This document shows positions 46,998-57,062 of a stretch of DNA of 64,000 nt, in pieces. How positions within the stretch are numbered: the first letter of the stretch is position 1; each line of letters begins with the position of its first letter. The stretch comes from Bimuria novae-zelandiae CBS 107.79 (taxonomy: Eukaryota; Ascomycota; Dothideomycetes; Pleosporales; Didymosphaeriaceae), in NCBI GenBank assembly GCA_010015655.1, contig ML976679.1:448027-512026 (forward strand), read 5' to 3'. The translations under genes were made by a program, and so were the position numbers. The notes below the pieces were generated by a model. The model had not been told where the DNA came from. It saw only the letters and a program-made list of their open reading frames with translations, and did no database searches.

Positions 46998-48976
46998 TTA
47001 CTTAATAATTGAGCTCTTGGTGGTGTCAATTGACTTGATTGTTTGCAGTCGGCGGAGGTGCTCCTGCCAGCACTCAGGGCGTACTTCAGGCCTACACATA
47101 GGCAGTTGGCAGAGACTACACCCAAAGCGCGTACGCGGAGTACGCTGAGGAGGTCGAGGAGACTGTAAATTGCCTTGAACGTGACCCAGAGCTACCCTGG
47201 GAGGTTGAGACTTGTGCTGGCGTCGCCCACGCTCCGCACAAAGTACACAAGTCTTTGCCTGTTTATACAGGTTTGCGGAGCGATGGGAGCTCTCCTCAGC
47301 GACAACGACGTCGTCTGATCTCTTGCGCTTTGCTCCTGCGTTGCAGAGACGCGTCCCGCGGTCGAAAAGCTGCTCAATGAGGTCGTATAGGAACCTTTTG
47401 TGGCCGCTCCTTTTGGCGGCGGCAGCGTCAGAGTATGAGGACAGCCTGTACGCGTTGTTAAGCGTCAGGTCGAGCAGAAAGTAGAGCAAAGGTCGCCAGG
47501 TACGACGCTTAACTTGCTGGGTCGAGTAATACGCCTTCGTCTGATCAAAGCGATCAACCTCAGTTTTGTGACAATTGTAGTCGTCAATCATCTGCGGTAT
47601 GCCCAGCAGCCTCACAGGCTCGTTGCCAAAGGCTTTTTCAAAGATCCCCTTGTTGTTTTGGCTCATTTTGGAGCGTCGGCGGAGCTTCATGATGACCTGG
47701 ATCGCTGGTGGCGACTATCGTCAGCGTGCCAAGGCCATAGTGTTGAGACGACAAACTTACGCTTTGCGACGGTAGAGGCAAAAAGGACGACCTGATTGTC
47801 TCTCCACGCTGCCTGTAGGACTTCTCCGCTCTTTGACAAGTCCCATCTAATCTCTCCCCACTCCATGTGCTTTGTAAACTGCGTTTTCAGACGCATAAGG
47901 CTGCTCGAAAAGCGCTCCTTTGCCACCTTCTGGCGGGCGCGCCCTTTGACGCTAACGTCCTCGGCTTGCAACTCCACGCGCGCAGCGTCTTCAAAAGTCT
48001 CTTCAGTCGTTATCTTAGTCGTCCGGACCGTCCCTGCGCAACCCACGCCTTGCCGCCGCAGATATTCAAGCATGGGTATAGTGTTGAACAGATTGTCGTC
48101 CCACACAATGTGGAGACCCGACGGAAAAAGGCGCTGACCATCAGCGTCAACGGCGAGGACGAGAGCGACGGGTACTAACTCTGTAGGTGTAAAAGCCTGC
48201 GCGTCAGCGTCAGTAAAGGTCAGTAAATTAACAGGGCCGCGGCCTTTGCCTCTAGCATAAAATAACCAGTTCAGGACGACTCCATCGTTTGCCAGACACC
48301 AGATTTTAAAGCCCTCAGGTGTAGGCTTTGTCTTAATGATTACCACCTCGCTAGCACGTCCGGTAAATCTGGCAATAGCCTCGTCGACGCAGAGGTGCTT
48401 GCCAGGGCGCCAGTACTGCAGAGAGCGCGCGCGGAGGAGCTCTGAGAGATCCCACACCCTGCCAAAAGGTGACTAAAAAGTCTGACTAACTTCCGCAGTG
48501 TACAGGTAGCGATCTAGCTGGTGCCAGCGCGTACAGCCCATGAAGTCGTTGAGCTTGTGAGTAGGCGCGTTTTTGTGACCGCGACTCCAATATTCTGCCA
48601 GCGACGGCTCTCTGTGGACGGCCATATATACGACAATTGCAAAGTACGTATACAGCTCTCCTGGCGACGTAGGTTTCCAGCCTCTCGCGGAGGGCAGCTG
48701 AGGGTACGCATGAGCAGCGCGATCGTTGGTAAAGTGTGCGATCTGCTCCATGACCTCGGCGTCGAAAAACAAGTCAAAGAGGGCAATTGGAGAGCCTCTG
48801 TCAGTACCCTCAGGTAAATTAGCGACTCCAAAAGTATGTGGGTTGTTGATTTCGAGAGGTCTCCATTGCGGTGGCGGCGTGGACGGTAAGTCAGGTAAAA
48901 CACCTCGTTTTTGTGAGTATTTTGTGTATTTTACGAAGTCAGGATCGTTGCTGACGGCAGACGCAGGATTTGGCAT
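46998..48976 (-). pseudogene. piggyBac-type transposase with one premature stop
   Basis: Two exons, 48976-47761 and 47704-46998, are joined by a 56-nt intron (GTAAGT...ACCAG, CTGAC branch) to give about 640 codons with a single in-frame TAG at 48475-48473. The codon reads TAG in the context SQTF*SPFGRVWDLSEL, where CAG would fit; no plausible intron removes it. The catalytic Asp residues of the DDE_Tnp_1_7 fold are present in CVDEAIARFTGR, IVWDDNLFNTIP and HKTEVDRFDQ. The C-terminal Cys/His cluster (CVLCAERGRRQHK, CSLCQLPMCRPEVRPECW) is the RING-like end-binding domain of piggyBac transposases. The start at 48976 (MPNPASAV) is the first ATG in frame. With one stop codon, loss of function looks recent, unless readthrough or a base-call error explains it. 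Confidence 0.85.
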
Positions 48977-49092
48977 GTTTGCATGTAGTAGCAATTTCGA
49001 AAAAGGTCGATTTTGGCTGTAAAACAAAAATTGCCGTCATCACAATTCAAATTTGGTGTTGAGATCGACTAGACGCTGATTGGCGCGTCGTT

Positions 49093-49121
49093 TGTGGCAG
49101 ATTTTGACAGTGCGGGGGATA
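49093..49121 (-). repeat. Right terminal inverted repeat of the piggyBac-like element
   Basis: Begins TGTGGCAG and ends GTGCGGGGGATA, an exact match to the left repeat in inverted orientation. A further GCCAATC block recurs at a similar distance inside both ends. Confidence 0.9.
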
Positions 49122-49441
49122 TCTCACCATCGAAGATAGGGTAGCTCGCATCCCTGCAAAAGTCGAGACCGTCGACGGCAGCTTCGGCATCTAGTCTCCC
49201 AATCATTTCTCCCAATCAGAGCCACTCCCGCTGCCTTCCGCTGCTCTCATGCATTGAAGCCCGAACTACGGTATGAGTTTCAACAGTAAACTTTGCGTAA
49301 TCCCGGACAGAACTCCTGAGGTATAAAATTGAAGGTTTCGTGCGGTGGTTTGCGCATTTCTTCCGAATTTGTTACCGTTGCAGGGTAGCCAGGTTCGCTG
49401 GGTTAAGAACCGGCGATCCTTGAGTTGATCCTGCTCCAACA

Positions 49442-49471
49442 CGTGCCCATGCCCATGCCCATGCCCATGCC
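49442..49471. repeat. GCCCAT hexanucleotide repeat, about five units
   Basis: Perfect tandem units of GCCCAT in non-coding sequence. Confidence 0.85.
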
Positions 49472-49767
49472 CAGTATCGTGTTGTTAGTGTGTTGTATGT
49501 CGACAGCATGTAGGGCCGAGGAGGCCGTATACATACATGAATATTGTCTCATGTAGAGGGGCAAGATCTCACACCCCGATGTCCAAAAAGTTGTGTACCG
49601 GACCTATGTCATTCATATTGCACCTGTCGTCAAGCGCGTGTTCTAACCCAAAATCGTTATTTGTGCGATTGACGCAGGCTAGGGCGTCTTCCGACGGCAG
49701 CCTAGTAGGTAAACGCGGCCCCGACGACCACGTCTGCGATGCCTAATGTTCAAGGTGCATCTGAAGG

Positions 49768-49858
49768 ACCTCAGCTTACCCTATTCAAAGATTGGCACAG
49801 CAGAGGCGAGACGTGATAGCGGTTAGCGTCCGCGACAATGCCCTGGGTAAGCTGAGGT
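49768..49858. repeat. Short inverted-repeat element (91 bp)
   Basis: ACCTCAGCTTACCC at the left end and its exact complement GGGTAAGCTGAGGT at the right end enclose 63 bp. No target duplication is clear. It could be a tiny non-autonomous DNA element or a hairpin-forming sequence. Confidence 0.5.
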
Positions 49859-51604
49859 ACTCGGGCGGCATTCACGGAAACGAAGCCCCGGGCATGGGCA
49901 AGCGAAGTTGGCTATCGTAAGAGAGCTGTCAGGGGGGAAGCCAGGTTGAGATGCTCCAGATATAGTAATATACAACGTTGGCTCTTTGCTGTAGGCCATT
50001 TTTCGGAGATGCCACAGGCGTAAATTCTGGACAATGCAAGATGCGAATAGGGTCAAGCGCGTGTTGGTTTCTACGCCCCGCAGCGTGGCCTACATTCGCT
50101 ACGCATTTGTTTTGGCGCTTCACGAAGATAATGTAGGCTGTAGGATTCGAGTGGCGCCTGTTCCTTCAGCCTTGCAGAAACCCCATGCTGTTGTACCACG
50201 TTTTCCAGTCGAAGGATTCTCGAACAACAAGTACTAGCAACAAAATATGGTACTTCGCAGCAATCCTCAAGGCGTGATCGGCACAAGGCTGCAGTGTCCA
50301 ACTCTGTACCTGACTAGCATCTAGTAGAATGCAGGTACTTGCGGCTTGAAAGAATTCGCGTACACGTCCTCTGCGCCACCCATTCCTAATCTTGCGAAGG
50401 ATGCTGGGTTCTAGCGGGAGTGTGGGTCTTCCTTGGTGAGCAACGGGACGTACCGTTGGGATGAAGACGGTCCGTGGGTATCACGAGGATTTCCAGAATA
50501 ACGCTGTGTTGTGGAAGGGGCGCGTATTCGACCTGATCCCTCATCATCATGTAGTAGCGCCAAGAGTGTTACATTCTTCTGAGATAAAAAAAAAAAGGAT
50601 CCATGCAGAAAATGACCCTTGTCACACAATTACCGAGAATTGCATCCACATGCTGTACGCCGGGCAACTCGCGATGCATCTGCACCACAGATGCATGGTA
50701 TAATGTGAAGTCCCTGATGTTATTGGCCTCTACTGACACTGAGCGGGCAGTAGTAGACGCTTCGCAAATCTTTCGAAGATCTTGGATTTAGCGCGTAGGA
50801 CCCGAGGCTCATTGATCCTAAACTGAGGCAACGTTCCTCGATTGCAGACGGCTAGAAGTAAGTATTGGGGGTCGATAGTTTTCCTCAGCCTAGGCAGGTA
50901 GTGAGCTCTTGAACAGAAGAGGAAAAAGAACGAGAATGCTCGAGGTAGCCATGCTGCAAGGCATTTGAGATGGTCAAGCAGGGAAGATGGCGAGCTTTTT
51001 CCATCCTTCCGATGGAGACAAAAAGCCATTTCGGCTGCATCCGCGATTCCCGCGTTGCTTTAGTATCCCGCGTGGGAGCTCCTTGTTGTAGGCTTGCCGA
51101 TTGTGTACCACATTCGAAATAAACAGTATATGCATATTGTATTCATGCGAGCCATCAAATCCTCGGATAATGCGCATGGGGCACCGTCACCCTAGAATAG
51201 CTATGATGGCAATCTGTGATGGAAGGCTTTTCTTGTGTGTGAGGTAGGCGCCAGAGGGAGGAGCGCTTTATTGTTGATTAGAGCTGTTGCTTTCGATGAT
51301 AATGGACGAAATTGCGCATGTGGCAAGCATCCCCGGAGCCGGAGTGGCCTGAGCCACAGTGCGAAGGAAATAGTCGGCCTAGTAGCAACGGCGCCGCTGC
51401 CGTGTCGCCATGAGATCAGTAATATAAAGGCAGAACTTTGAGCACTGAGTTAGCCGAGCCTTGTCTTTTGTCTTTTTGGCTTTCGAGTCGATACAACCTA
51501 GTGAGGTGCGCAGCCTTTGCTCTCACACGATGTGAACCGCTCCGGCCGAAGGTGCCTTCCCTAAGCGGCGCCCCGCATCATGCACAATCAGACGGGCGAT
51601 GATC

Positions 51605-51674
51605 NNNNNNNNNNNNNNNNNNNNNNNNNNNNNNNNNNNNNNNNNNNNNNNNNNNNNNNNNNNNNNNNNNNNNN
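51605..51674. other. Assembly gap (70 N)
   Basis: A run of 70 undetermined bases. Features crossing it cannot be judged, and the true gap size may differ. Confidence 1.
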
Positions 51675-53496
51675 CAAACCTCAAACGCGAACAGAGCTTC
51701 GATCTCGTAGCGGAAAAGAGGGCCGAGACGCGTACAAAATCTGGGGGGTAGGAAAGTCATCGATGTTTAGTCAAACCTCGGGTTTAGAAACGGGTACTGT
51801 ACCGTGCAAAGTATGGAGACGATGGCGCAAAGACTGGGGGGTAGCTCCAAACAAACAGCTGACGAGGCGCCGAATGATGAAGGGGTCGATGAAACGACAG
51901 TCTTCCCTTTGTAAGCGACACATATCGCCGAGCAAAAAAAGTGGACGGGCATATAAGCGAAGACGGCATTGATTGCAAGATGGAAAGCACAGTCGATCCG
52001 GACGTGCGCCTTTCTCGGGCCGTGAGGCTAGTGACGAATTGGGGAAAGTGGGCCTGCTAATGCAAAGATGTTCGCTTGCACCATGTACTCTTACAGACGG
52101 AAATATTCTTTCCTGACGACGAAGATGATCTGCCTTTCTGTGTATAGCGTTATCGACCTGGCGGGGTGCATTGCACTCTGCTGAATGTTGCGGCGAGGAT
52201 CGTCACCAATGGCCGTGGATACTGTGCGCGTCCTTGAGTCTGACTCAATTCACCGGACCAGCAGCATCCTTCCGTCTAAATTTCAGGAATGATCAATTTC
52301 ATCAACCATCGAACCGGCCTCCCGCTGGCCGTGGCACGCAAACGGCTGGCGAGACCATGATGCTGTCGCTGTCGTCCCGCCTCACGTCGTCCGCGGTCTT
52401 TCTCCTCTACTATGGGTGCCAGCGCAAGGGCGCGCGAGAGTACGCACCCGTCGCTGCACGCTTGCGTCGTGTGGTGTGGATCCGTTCAGACTCATTTTGA
52501 AGTCCGTAGGGGTGCCATGCGGACGCTGAGATGGCAGAGAGAATGGGTGGCTGGCCTTCGTGGAACTTGCAGACAGCCAGACTGGTCATGAGAGCGGCTT
52601 TCTGTCTCGAAGCATCGTCGGGGGAGCACGATTCGAGCAGGACAGACGGCCTCAACAATTGCTTGAAGCATGTCCTCTGCGGGCGCCCGACGCTTTGTGC
52701 TGTCAATATACCTGCAGTCCGGCACCCGTCACACACGCTGTGTACGTATACGTACCAGCAGCGCAGGGCTGATTCTTGCACAGCTGTCTGCCACGGCGGC
52801 GGTTAATGTACTGTGCGCTACTGGCGGCGTCTCTTGGGGCTCCCGCCGCCGTTCGCCATGTGACGAGGCGCGCGTTGCCCAGGGCGCGTTTGACTGCCCC
52901 GTCGCACCGCCCTCACGCCTCCCTCTGACGGTCATTGGCCCTGGGCCCCAGCCAGCCTTAGCTCCGTCACCAACAATTCGATGCGGGCCCGACAGGGATC
53001 CCGGTGCAAGGATCAGGGGGCTCATGGATTAGCCCTTCAACGGCTGTCCGCGCTCACTTCCCATGTTGCAACAAGACGGCAGCAGTAATTAACGGCGTGT
53101 GCAAAAGAGGTTCGTCTGCTTGGAAGGCCTCTGCTATTATAAAACACCCCACGCCCCCTCCGCGCTGCCCTCTTTGCATTCTTCCACTGCTGTTTGATTC
53201 CTCTGCTCATCGTCGAGGCTAATAGCCTTCTTGCATATCACCAGGTGTACCTTCACTCACTGCCCTTTAGCCTCGTCTCTGCCCCCGTCTTTCGCTGGTC
53301 GACCTGACCGGACACACCCGCAGCAGCTGCCCTTCACCCTCGCCGCCGCCGCAGCAGTAGTAGAGCTCCCGTGCCCCGCCAATAAGCGCACCCCGCCCTC
53401 CTCCACCCGCAGCCTTCGACAGCGACGTGGACGGTTTCATAGCGCCGCCTCGTGTCTCGTTCGCCAATCGCTCTTCCGCAACAACAACACGCCAAC
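51675..53496. other. Intergenic, 1.8 kb, with promoter of the small Cys/His gene at the right
   Basis: No supported gene. Near the right end TATTATAAAA (53135-53144) looks like a TATA box about 360 bp before the ATG at 53497; a CT-rich leader follows, as in many highly expressed fungal genes. Confidence 0.45.
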
Positions 53497-53643
53497 ATGT
53501 GCACGCGGATCCACCACCAATACGCCTGCGGCCATGTAGTCTCGGAGAAGGCGCCCTGCGCAGCGTCACGGTCTGCAAACTGCGGCGACAACAAGGTCAA
53601 GAACGTCAAGCACGACGAGAAATGCGACCGTTGTGACCACTAG
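53497..53643 (+). CDS. 48-aa Cys/His-rich protein
   Basis: A single short frame reads MCTRIHHQYACGHVVSEK, then APCAASRSANCGDNKVKN and VKHDEKCDRCDH. It has six Cys and four further His spaced as C-x8-C-G-H, C-x7-C and C-x2-C, which suggests one or two bound zinc ions. Small conserved fungal proteins with a 'YxCGH...C...C...CxxC' pattern are known but uncharacterised; I rely on the pattern, not on a search. The ATG at 53497 is preferred over an upstream in-frame start at 53452 because the Cys-rich part begins here. A TATA box and CT-rich leader lie upstream. The stop is followed at once by CAGGTACGC, a possible 3'-UTR intron donor. Confidence 0.6.
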   Translation: MCTRIHHQYACGHVVSEKAPCAASRSANCGDNKVKNVKHDEKCDRCDH

Positions 53644-53770
53644 CAGGTACGCGCTTTCCCATTGCACAGCGTGTACCGTCTCTGACATGCGCCGCAGCGT
53701 GCCACCGCAGCCTTCATCCTGACACGACATCACCACGACGGTCCGGTGGCACGCATCAGGGTATCCTCAG

Positions 53771-53809
53771 CGGGTCCGCGGGCTGCGCGCCTTCGCAGCC
53801 CGCGACCCG
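53771..53809 (+). ncRNA. Strong GC-rich hairpin downstream of the 48-aa gene
   Basis: CGGGT-(C)-CGCGGGCTGCG pairs with CGCAGCCCGCG-ACCCG across a 6-nt loop (CGCCTT), making 16 base pairs with one bulge. A second foldback follows at about 53830-53852 (CCT..GAGCC / GGCTC.AGG). They lie 130-210 bp after the stop codon of the 48-aa gene. They could be part of its 3' UTR, a separate structured RNA or a DNA hairpin; which of these applies is not known. Confidence 0.4.
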
Positions 53810-55781
53810 ACTTTCTACTTAGACCTTCGGGCCGCCTGAGAGCCTCACGGCTCGAGGCCTGCGGGCTGCATTTCACGGCGTCACGGAGACAAAAGCACAG
53901 GCGTTGGGTGGGCATTGGAATCTACGGGGGCCTGGGACCTCCGTGAGTCTGGCGTTTTGGACTGGCGCAGCCTTGCATCGCACTTCGCGTCTTGTATTAC
54001 CCATTTTGACTTTTCTTCTTCTTCTATTTCTACGGATTCCCTGCGTATTCTGTTCCGAGTTACGGACAGACGGGCGAAACGGCCGCTTTATTTCTTTAAC
54101 TCTATTTCCCTCTCCTGCGACATGTTTCGACGCGGGCTCTATGACTGCCAAGGCGGGGGGGCATCGGGTGCAGCCACCATACAGAAAAGCTACTCAATTA
54201 ATACGTGCACGCCTGCGACCGTGTCCGGAAGGACCAGGTCAGTACGGCAAGTTATTTCCACACCAAACCTCTCTCCTACAGTAAGTTTGAGTACATTTAG
54301 TCTGCGAAGCCAATCATCTGCCGATGATCTGCCAATCGGTGAAGCCTACCATACAGGGCGCGGATGCAGCACCGTTTCTCGCCAATCGGTACGGCGACAA
54401 TGCCCAGGCCGCCTCCAGATGACCTCGACTTGTTCGTTCCGTGTCCTCACAATCCGTCCGTCCAAGCTACACGGCTACCACCGTACCTCAAAACCAGTTT
54501 TGCAAATCATCCGGCCCGCGCTTCAGCCCTATTCGTCGTGTATATTGTTCACATTGTTCAAATATTGCAGCCGTGAAACTCTGGAGCCAAGGCAGACAAG
54601 GTGGTGTCAGCATAGTGAGGATGATAGGCCGCCATAAGTGAGTATGCAGCAGGAGCGCTGTCCTTCATGCTGCCTAGACAGGGTCTAGACGGAGGCGTAA
54701 CTGCCAACCAGGAATTCACGCACAGTCGGACGGCGAATCGTCTCACCCCGTGATCCTCCCGCCCGCAGTGCTTAGGGCCGGCCCGTAAGCCACAACGAGG
54801 TGAACACCCAGTGCTAGGCTCTCGACAGTAGGTCATGTCACTGCAAGTGCATGCTCGTGTCTCGACCCGAGACCGGACGACTTACTTAACAAGGTTCAGA
54901 AAACGTAATTTAGGTGTGCTTCGTGCATGCATCTACGGTTTTTCATGTGATGTTGCGGCGAGGGCCCGTAGGCGGCAGCGAGGCGAGCTCCATATAGCCG
55001 AGTATGAGGGTATATTCGGCGTTGATATGGCTCAGCTTCCGTATTCGGTCGCTCACAGCTCTAGGTATCATTCATCATCCACTTTAACCAGCGTTCAGTC
55101 GCCTCTTCCGCGGCGAGTGGCCTTCGATGTCGTGATCATGTGTATATTTTTGCTGCGCCTAATCTGTCTTTGCAGGTGTTGCGCATGCTTATCGCCCAAT
55201 CCCTCATCCTTGCTTATCTTGGCCGTTTAATATGTATGCTTACCTTACCGTGTATACACGTGCGTCCATCACCGTCCGACCTGGGTATGATTTTAAAGTC
55301 TCATTCGCTTGCTGCGACGACCTGCGGTGTTGTACATATGTGCTGGATTGTGTGACGCCTCGCAGAAGCGACGCTTCTCCGCGATGGCGTGCATGAGCGA
55401 GCATATGCAACGACGCCATGCGGCTCTGCTCAGTTTCTATTTAGGGCACGTCTAAAAGTTTATCTTCACATCCAGATACCCTCGAACGCTGCGCTCGCTC
55501 CGTGAGGTCCGGTTCTTTACATGCCAACCCACTCCATCCAACAGAATTGCAGACGATTTGATAGAATGGCTGCATGATGCAGTGGCGGCGTTTTTCTGAC
55601 TGCAGGAAGACGATTGTAGCGAACCGTTGTTATGACCATGGTTGGTGTTAGTGTGTTGGAGTACGAGGAGGTCGGGGATGACAGTTGGCCCTCTTTCCGG
55701 GCTCGGCCTGCTGCTTGGCGGACCGAGTAAGCGTGACTTCTGCTTTCCAATTTACCCACACCAACCCGTGCCGAACCATCA
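53810..55781. other. Intergenic, 2.0 kb, no supported gene
   Basis: A 240-codon plus-strand frame (53915-54637) is open, but its product is low-complexity without a domain, and I do not call it. The right end is the mdm12 promoter. Confidence 0.45.
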
Positions 55782-57062
55782 ATGTCGATTGATATCAACT
55801 GGGAGACACTGACCGGTGGCTCAGACGGCTCTGCGCGGGCGGAGGCGATTCGCTCCTTCATCCACGATCGATTCCAACAGGTAACGCTGCCGCGTTTCAT
55901 TCGCTCCGTCCACGTCCACTCGTTCGACTTCGGCAGCGTACCGCCAGAGATCGAAATTAAAGACATATGCGATCCGCTCACAGATTTTTATGAGGAGGAT
56001 GAGGACTACCCAGATGAGGATGTAGATGCGCTGCCAGCTGACGACCATATGCCCGTCGCCGGCCCTCCTTCCCGCACTGCAAAAGAGCGGCGTGGTGGCG
56101 CGGACAGAGAATCATCGCACCTGGAACGGCCTTCTCTAGATCAATCACGTCTAGTGCCGCCATTTGGAAACACCAGGACTCCGGGCCTGCGGAGTGCGCT
56201 GGCGCCAGTCGAACAGCTGGGAAGCCCTTTCATTCCTAGGGCATCTACGCCTGGCATCCCGGGAGGGACTTCCAATATGAATTATTTTCATCTGCCGCTC
56301 GGGGCTGGCCTATCTGGGACAACTACTCCTCTGGCTGCTGTTGCTGGAGCGCAGGTCCAGGGATGGCTTGACTTTGCCCATCGACCGTCTACTCCGACTA
56401 ATATGCGTCTTCGTCACGCCGCGTCCATGAATTCCCTTACCTTAACTCCTCAATCCAACCCAGATCCCACCACTCGGCCTTCTTCCCAGCACCATCACGA
56501 TGCGGAACGGAGAAATTCCCTTGCTGCAGCATCGAATCAGTCCTCGAACGAAGGATGTGAAAGAACACCGTCCCCATCACCTCCTCGCATGCGTGAGAAA
56601 AGCCCCGAAGACATCCAAGTCGTGTCACACGTACAATACTCCGGCGACATCAAGCTGTCACTTACCGCAGAAATCCTGCTAGACTACCCAATGCCAAGTT
56701 TTGTGGGCATACCGTTGAAACTGAACATCACAGGGCTAACCTTTGACGGTGTTGCTATCCTGGCGTACATCAAAAGGCGGGCTCATTTTTGCTTTCTTTC
56801 CCCTGAAGACGCTGATGCAGTGATCGGTGGCGAAACCAACCTTGACTCTCTTCAGCAGAGACAGGACGATCAACTCGCACAACGTTTGCGTGTTGGTGGA
56901 TTGCTGGAGCATATCAAAGTCGAAAGCGAAATCGGCGGCCGGGCAGAAGGCGGGCAAGTGTTGAAGAATGTGGGCAAAGTGGAGTCATTCGTCCTGGAAC
57001 AAGTCAGGCGCATATTCGAGGACGAGTTTGTCTACCCGAGCTTCTGGACGTTCCTTGTATGA
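55782..57062 (+). CDS. mdm12: Mdm12, ERMES complex subunit
   Basis: A single exon of 426 aa, the usual length in filamentous fungi. The N-terminus [13 protein letters not shown] and the segment [40 protein letters not shown] are diagnostic for Mdm12. The SMP lipid-binding domain is split by a low-complexity insert (about 85-285) and resumes with [40 protein letters not shown] and [18 protein letters not shown] at the C-terminus. Mdm12 bridges Mmm1 in the ER and Mdm34/Mdm10 in the mitochondrial outer membrane and carries phospholipids between the two membranes. There is no membrane segment, as expected for this subunit. The gene looks intact and intronless. Confidence 0.97.
   Translation: MSIDINWETLTGGSDGSARAEAIRSFIHDRFQQVTLPRFIRSVHVHSFDFGSVPPEIEIKDICDPLTDFYEEDEDYPDEDVDALPADDHMPVAGPPSRTAKERRGGADRESSHLERPSLDQSRLVPPFGNTRTPGLRSALAPVEQLGSPFIPRASTPGIPGGTSNMNYFHLPLGAGLSGTTTPLAAVAGAQVQGWLDFAHRPSTPTNMRLRHAASMNSLTLTPQSNPDPTTRPSSQHHHDAERRNSLAAASNQSSNEGCERTPSPSPPRMREKSPEDIQVVSHVQYSGDIKLSLTAEILLDYPMPSFVGIPLKLNITGLTFDGVAILAYIKRRAHFCFLSPEDADAVIGGETNLDSLQQRQDDQLAQRLRVGGLLEHIKVESEIGGRAEGGQVLKNVGKVESFVLEQVRRIFEDEFVYPSFWTFLV

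Larger units (their letters stand above)
46848..49121 (-). mobile_element. piggyBac-like DNA transposon with intact ends
   Basis: A 2274-bp unit is bounded by perfect 29-bp inverted repeats (46848-46876 and 49093-49121) and encodes a piggyBac-type transposase on the minus strand. Base composition is normal with no RIP signature. The bases outside are GC|TATC... on the left and ...GATA|TCTC on the right. If the repeat is counted from the C5/G5 run, the flanks are CTAT and ATAT. Neither is the TTAA expected of classical piggyBac. Confidence 0.85.
49122..51604. other. Gene-poor region, 2.5 kb
   Basis: No supported gene. It contains a CCCATG/GCCCAT hexamer repeat (49442-49471), a 14-bp inverted repeat pair (49768-49781 and 49845-49858), and a short A run near 50587-50598. 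Open frames on both strands lack domains, splice-consistent extensions and coding-like composition. Confidence 0.5.

Noticed and set aside
51578..51972. Open frames crossing the N gap
   Set aside because: They are open only because N codons are not stops; nothing recognisable on either side.
53915..54637. 240-codon plus-strand open frame
   Set aside because: Low-complexity product without domain, no clear promoter or splice context, and competing frames on the same strand; treated as chance.
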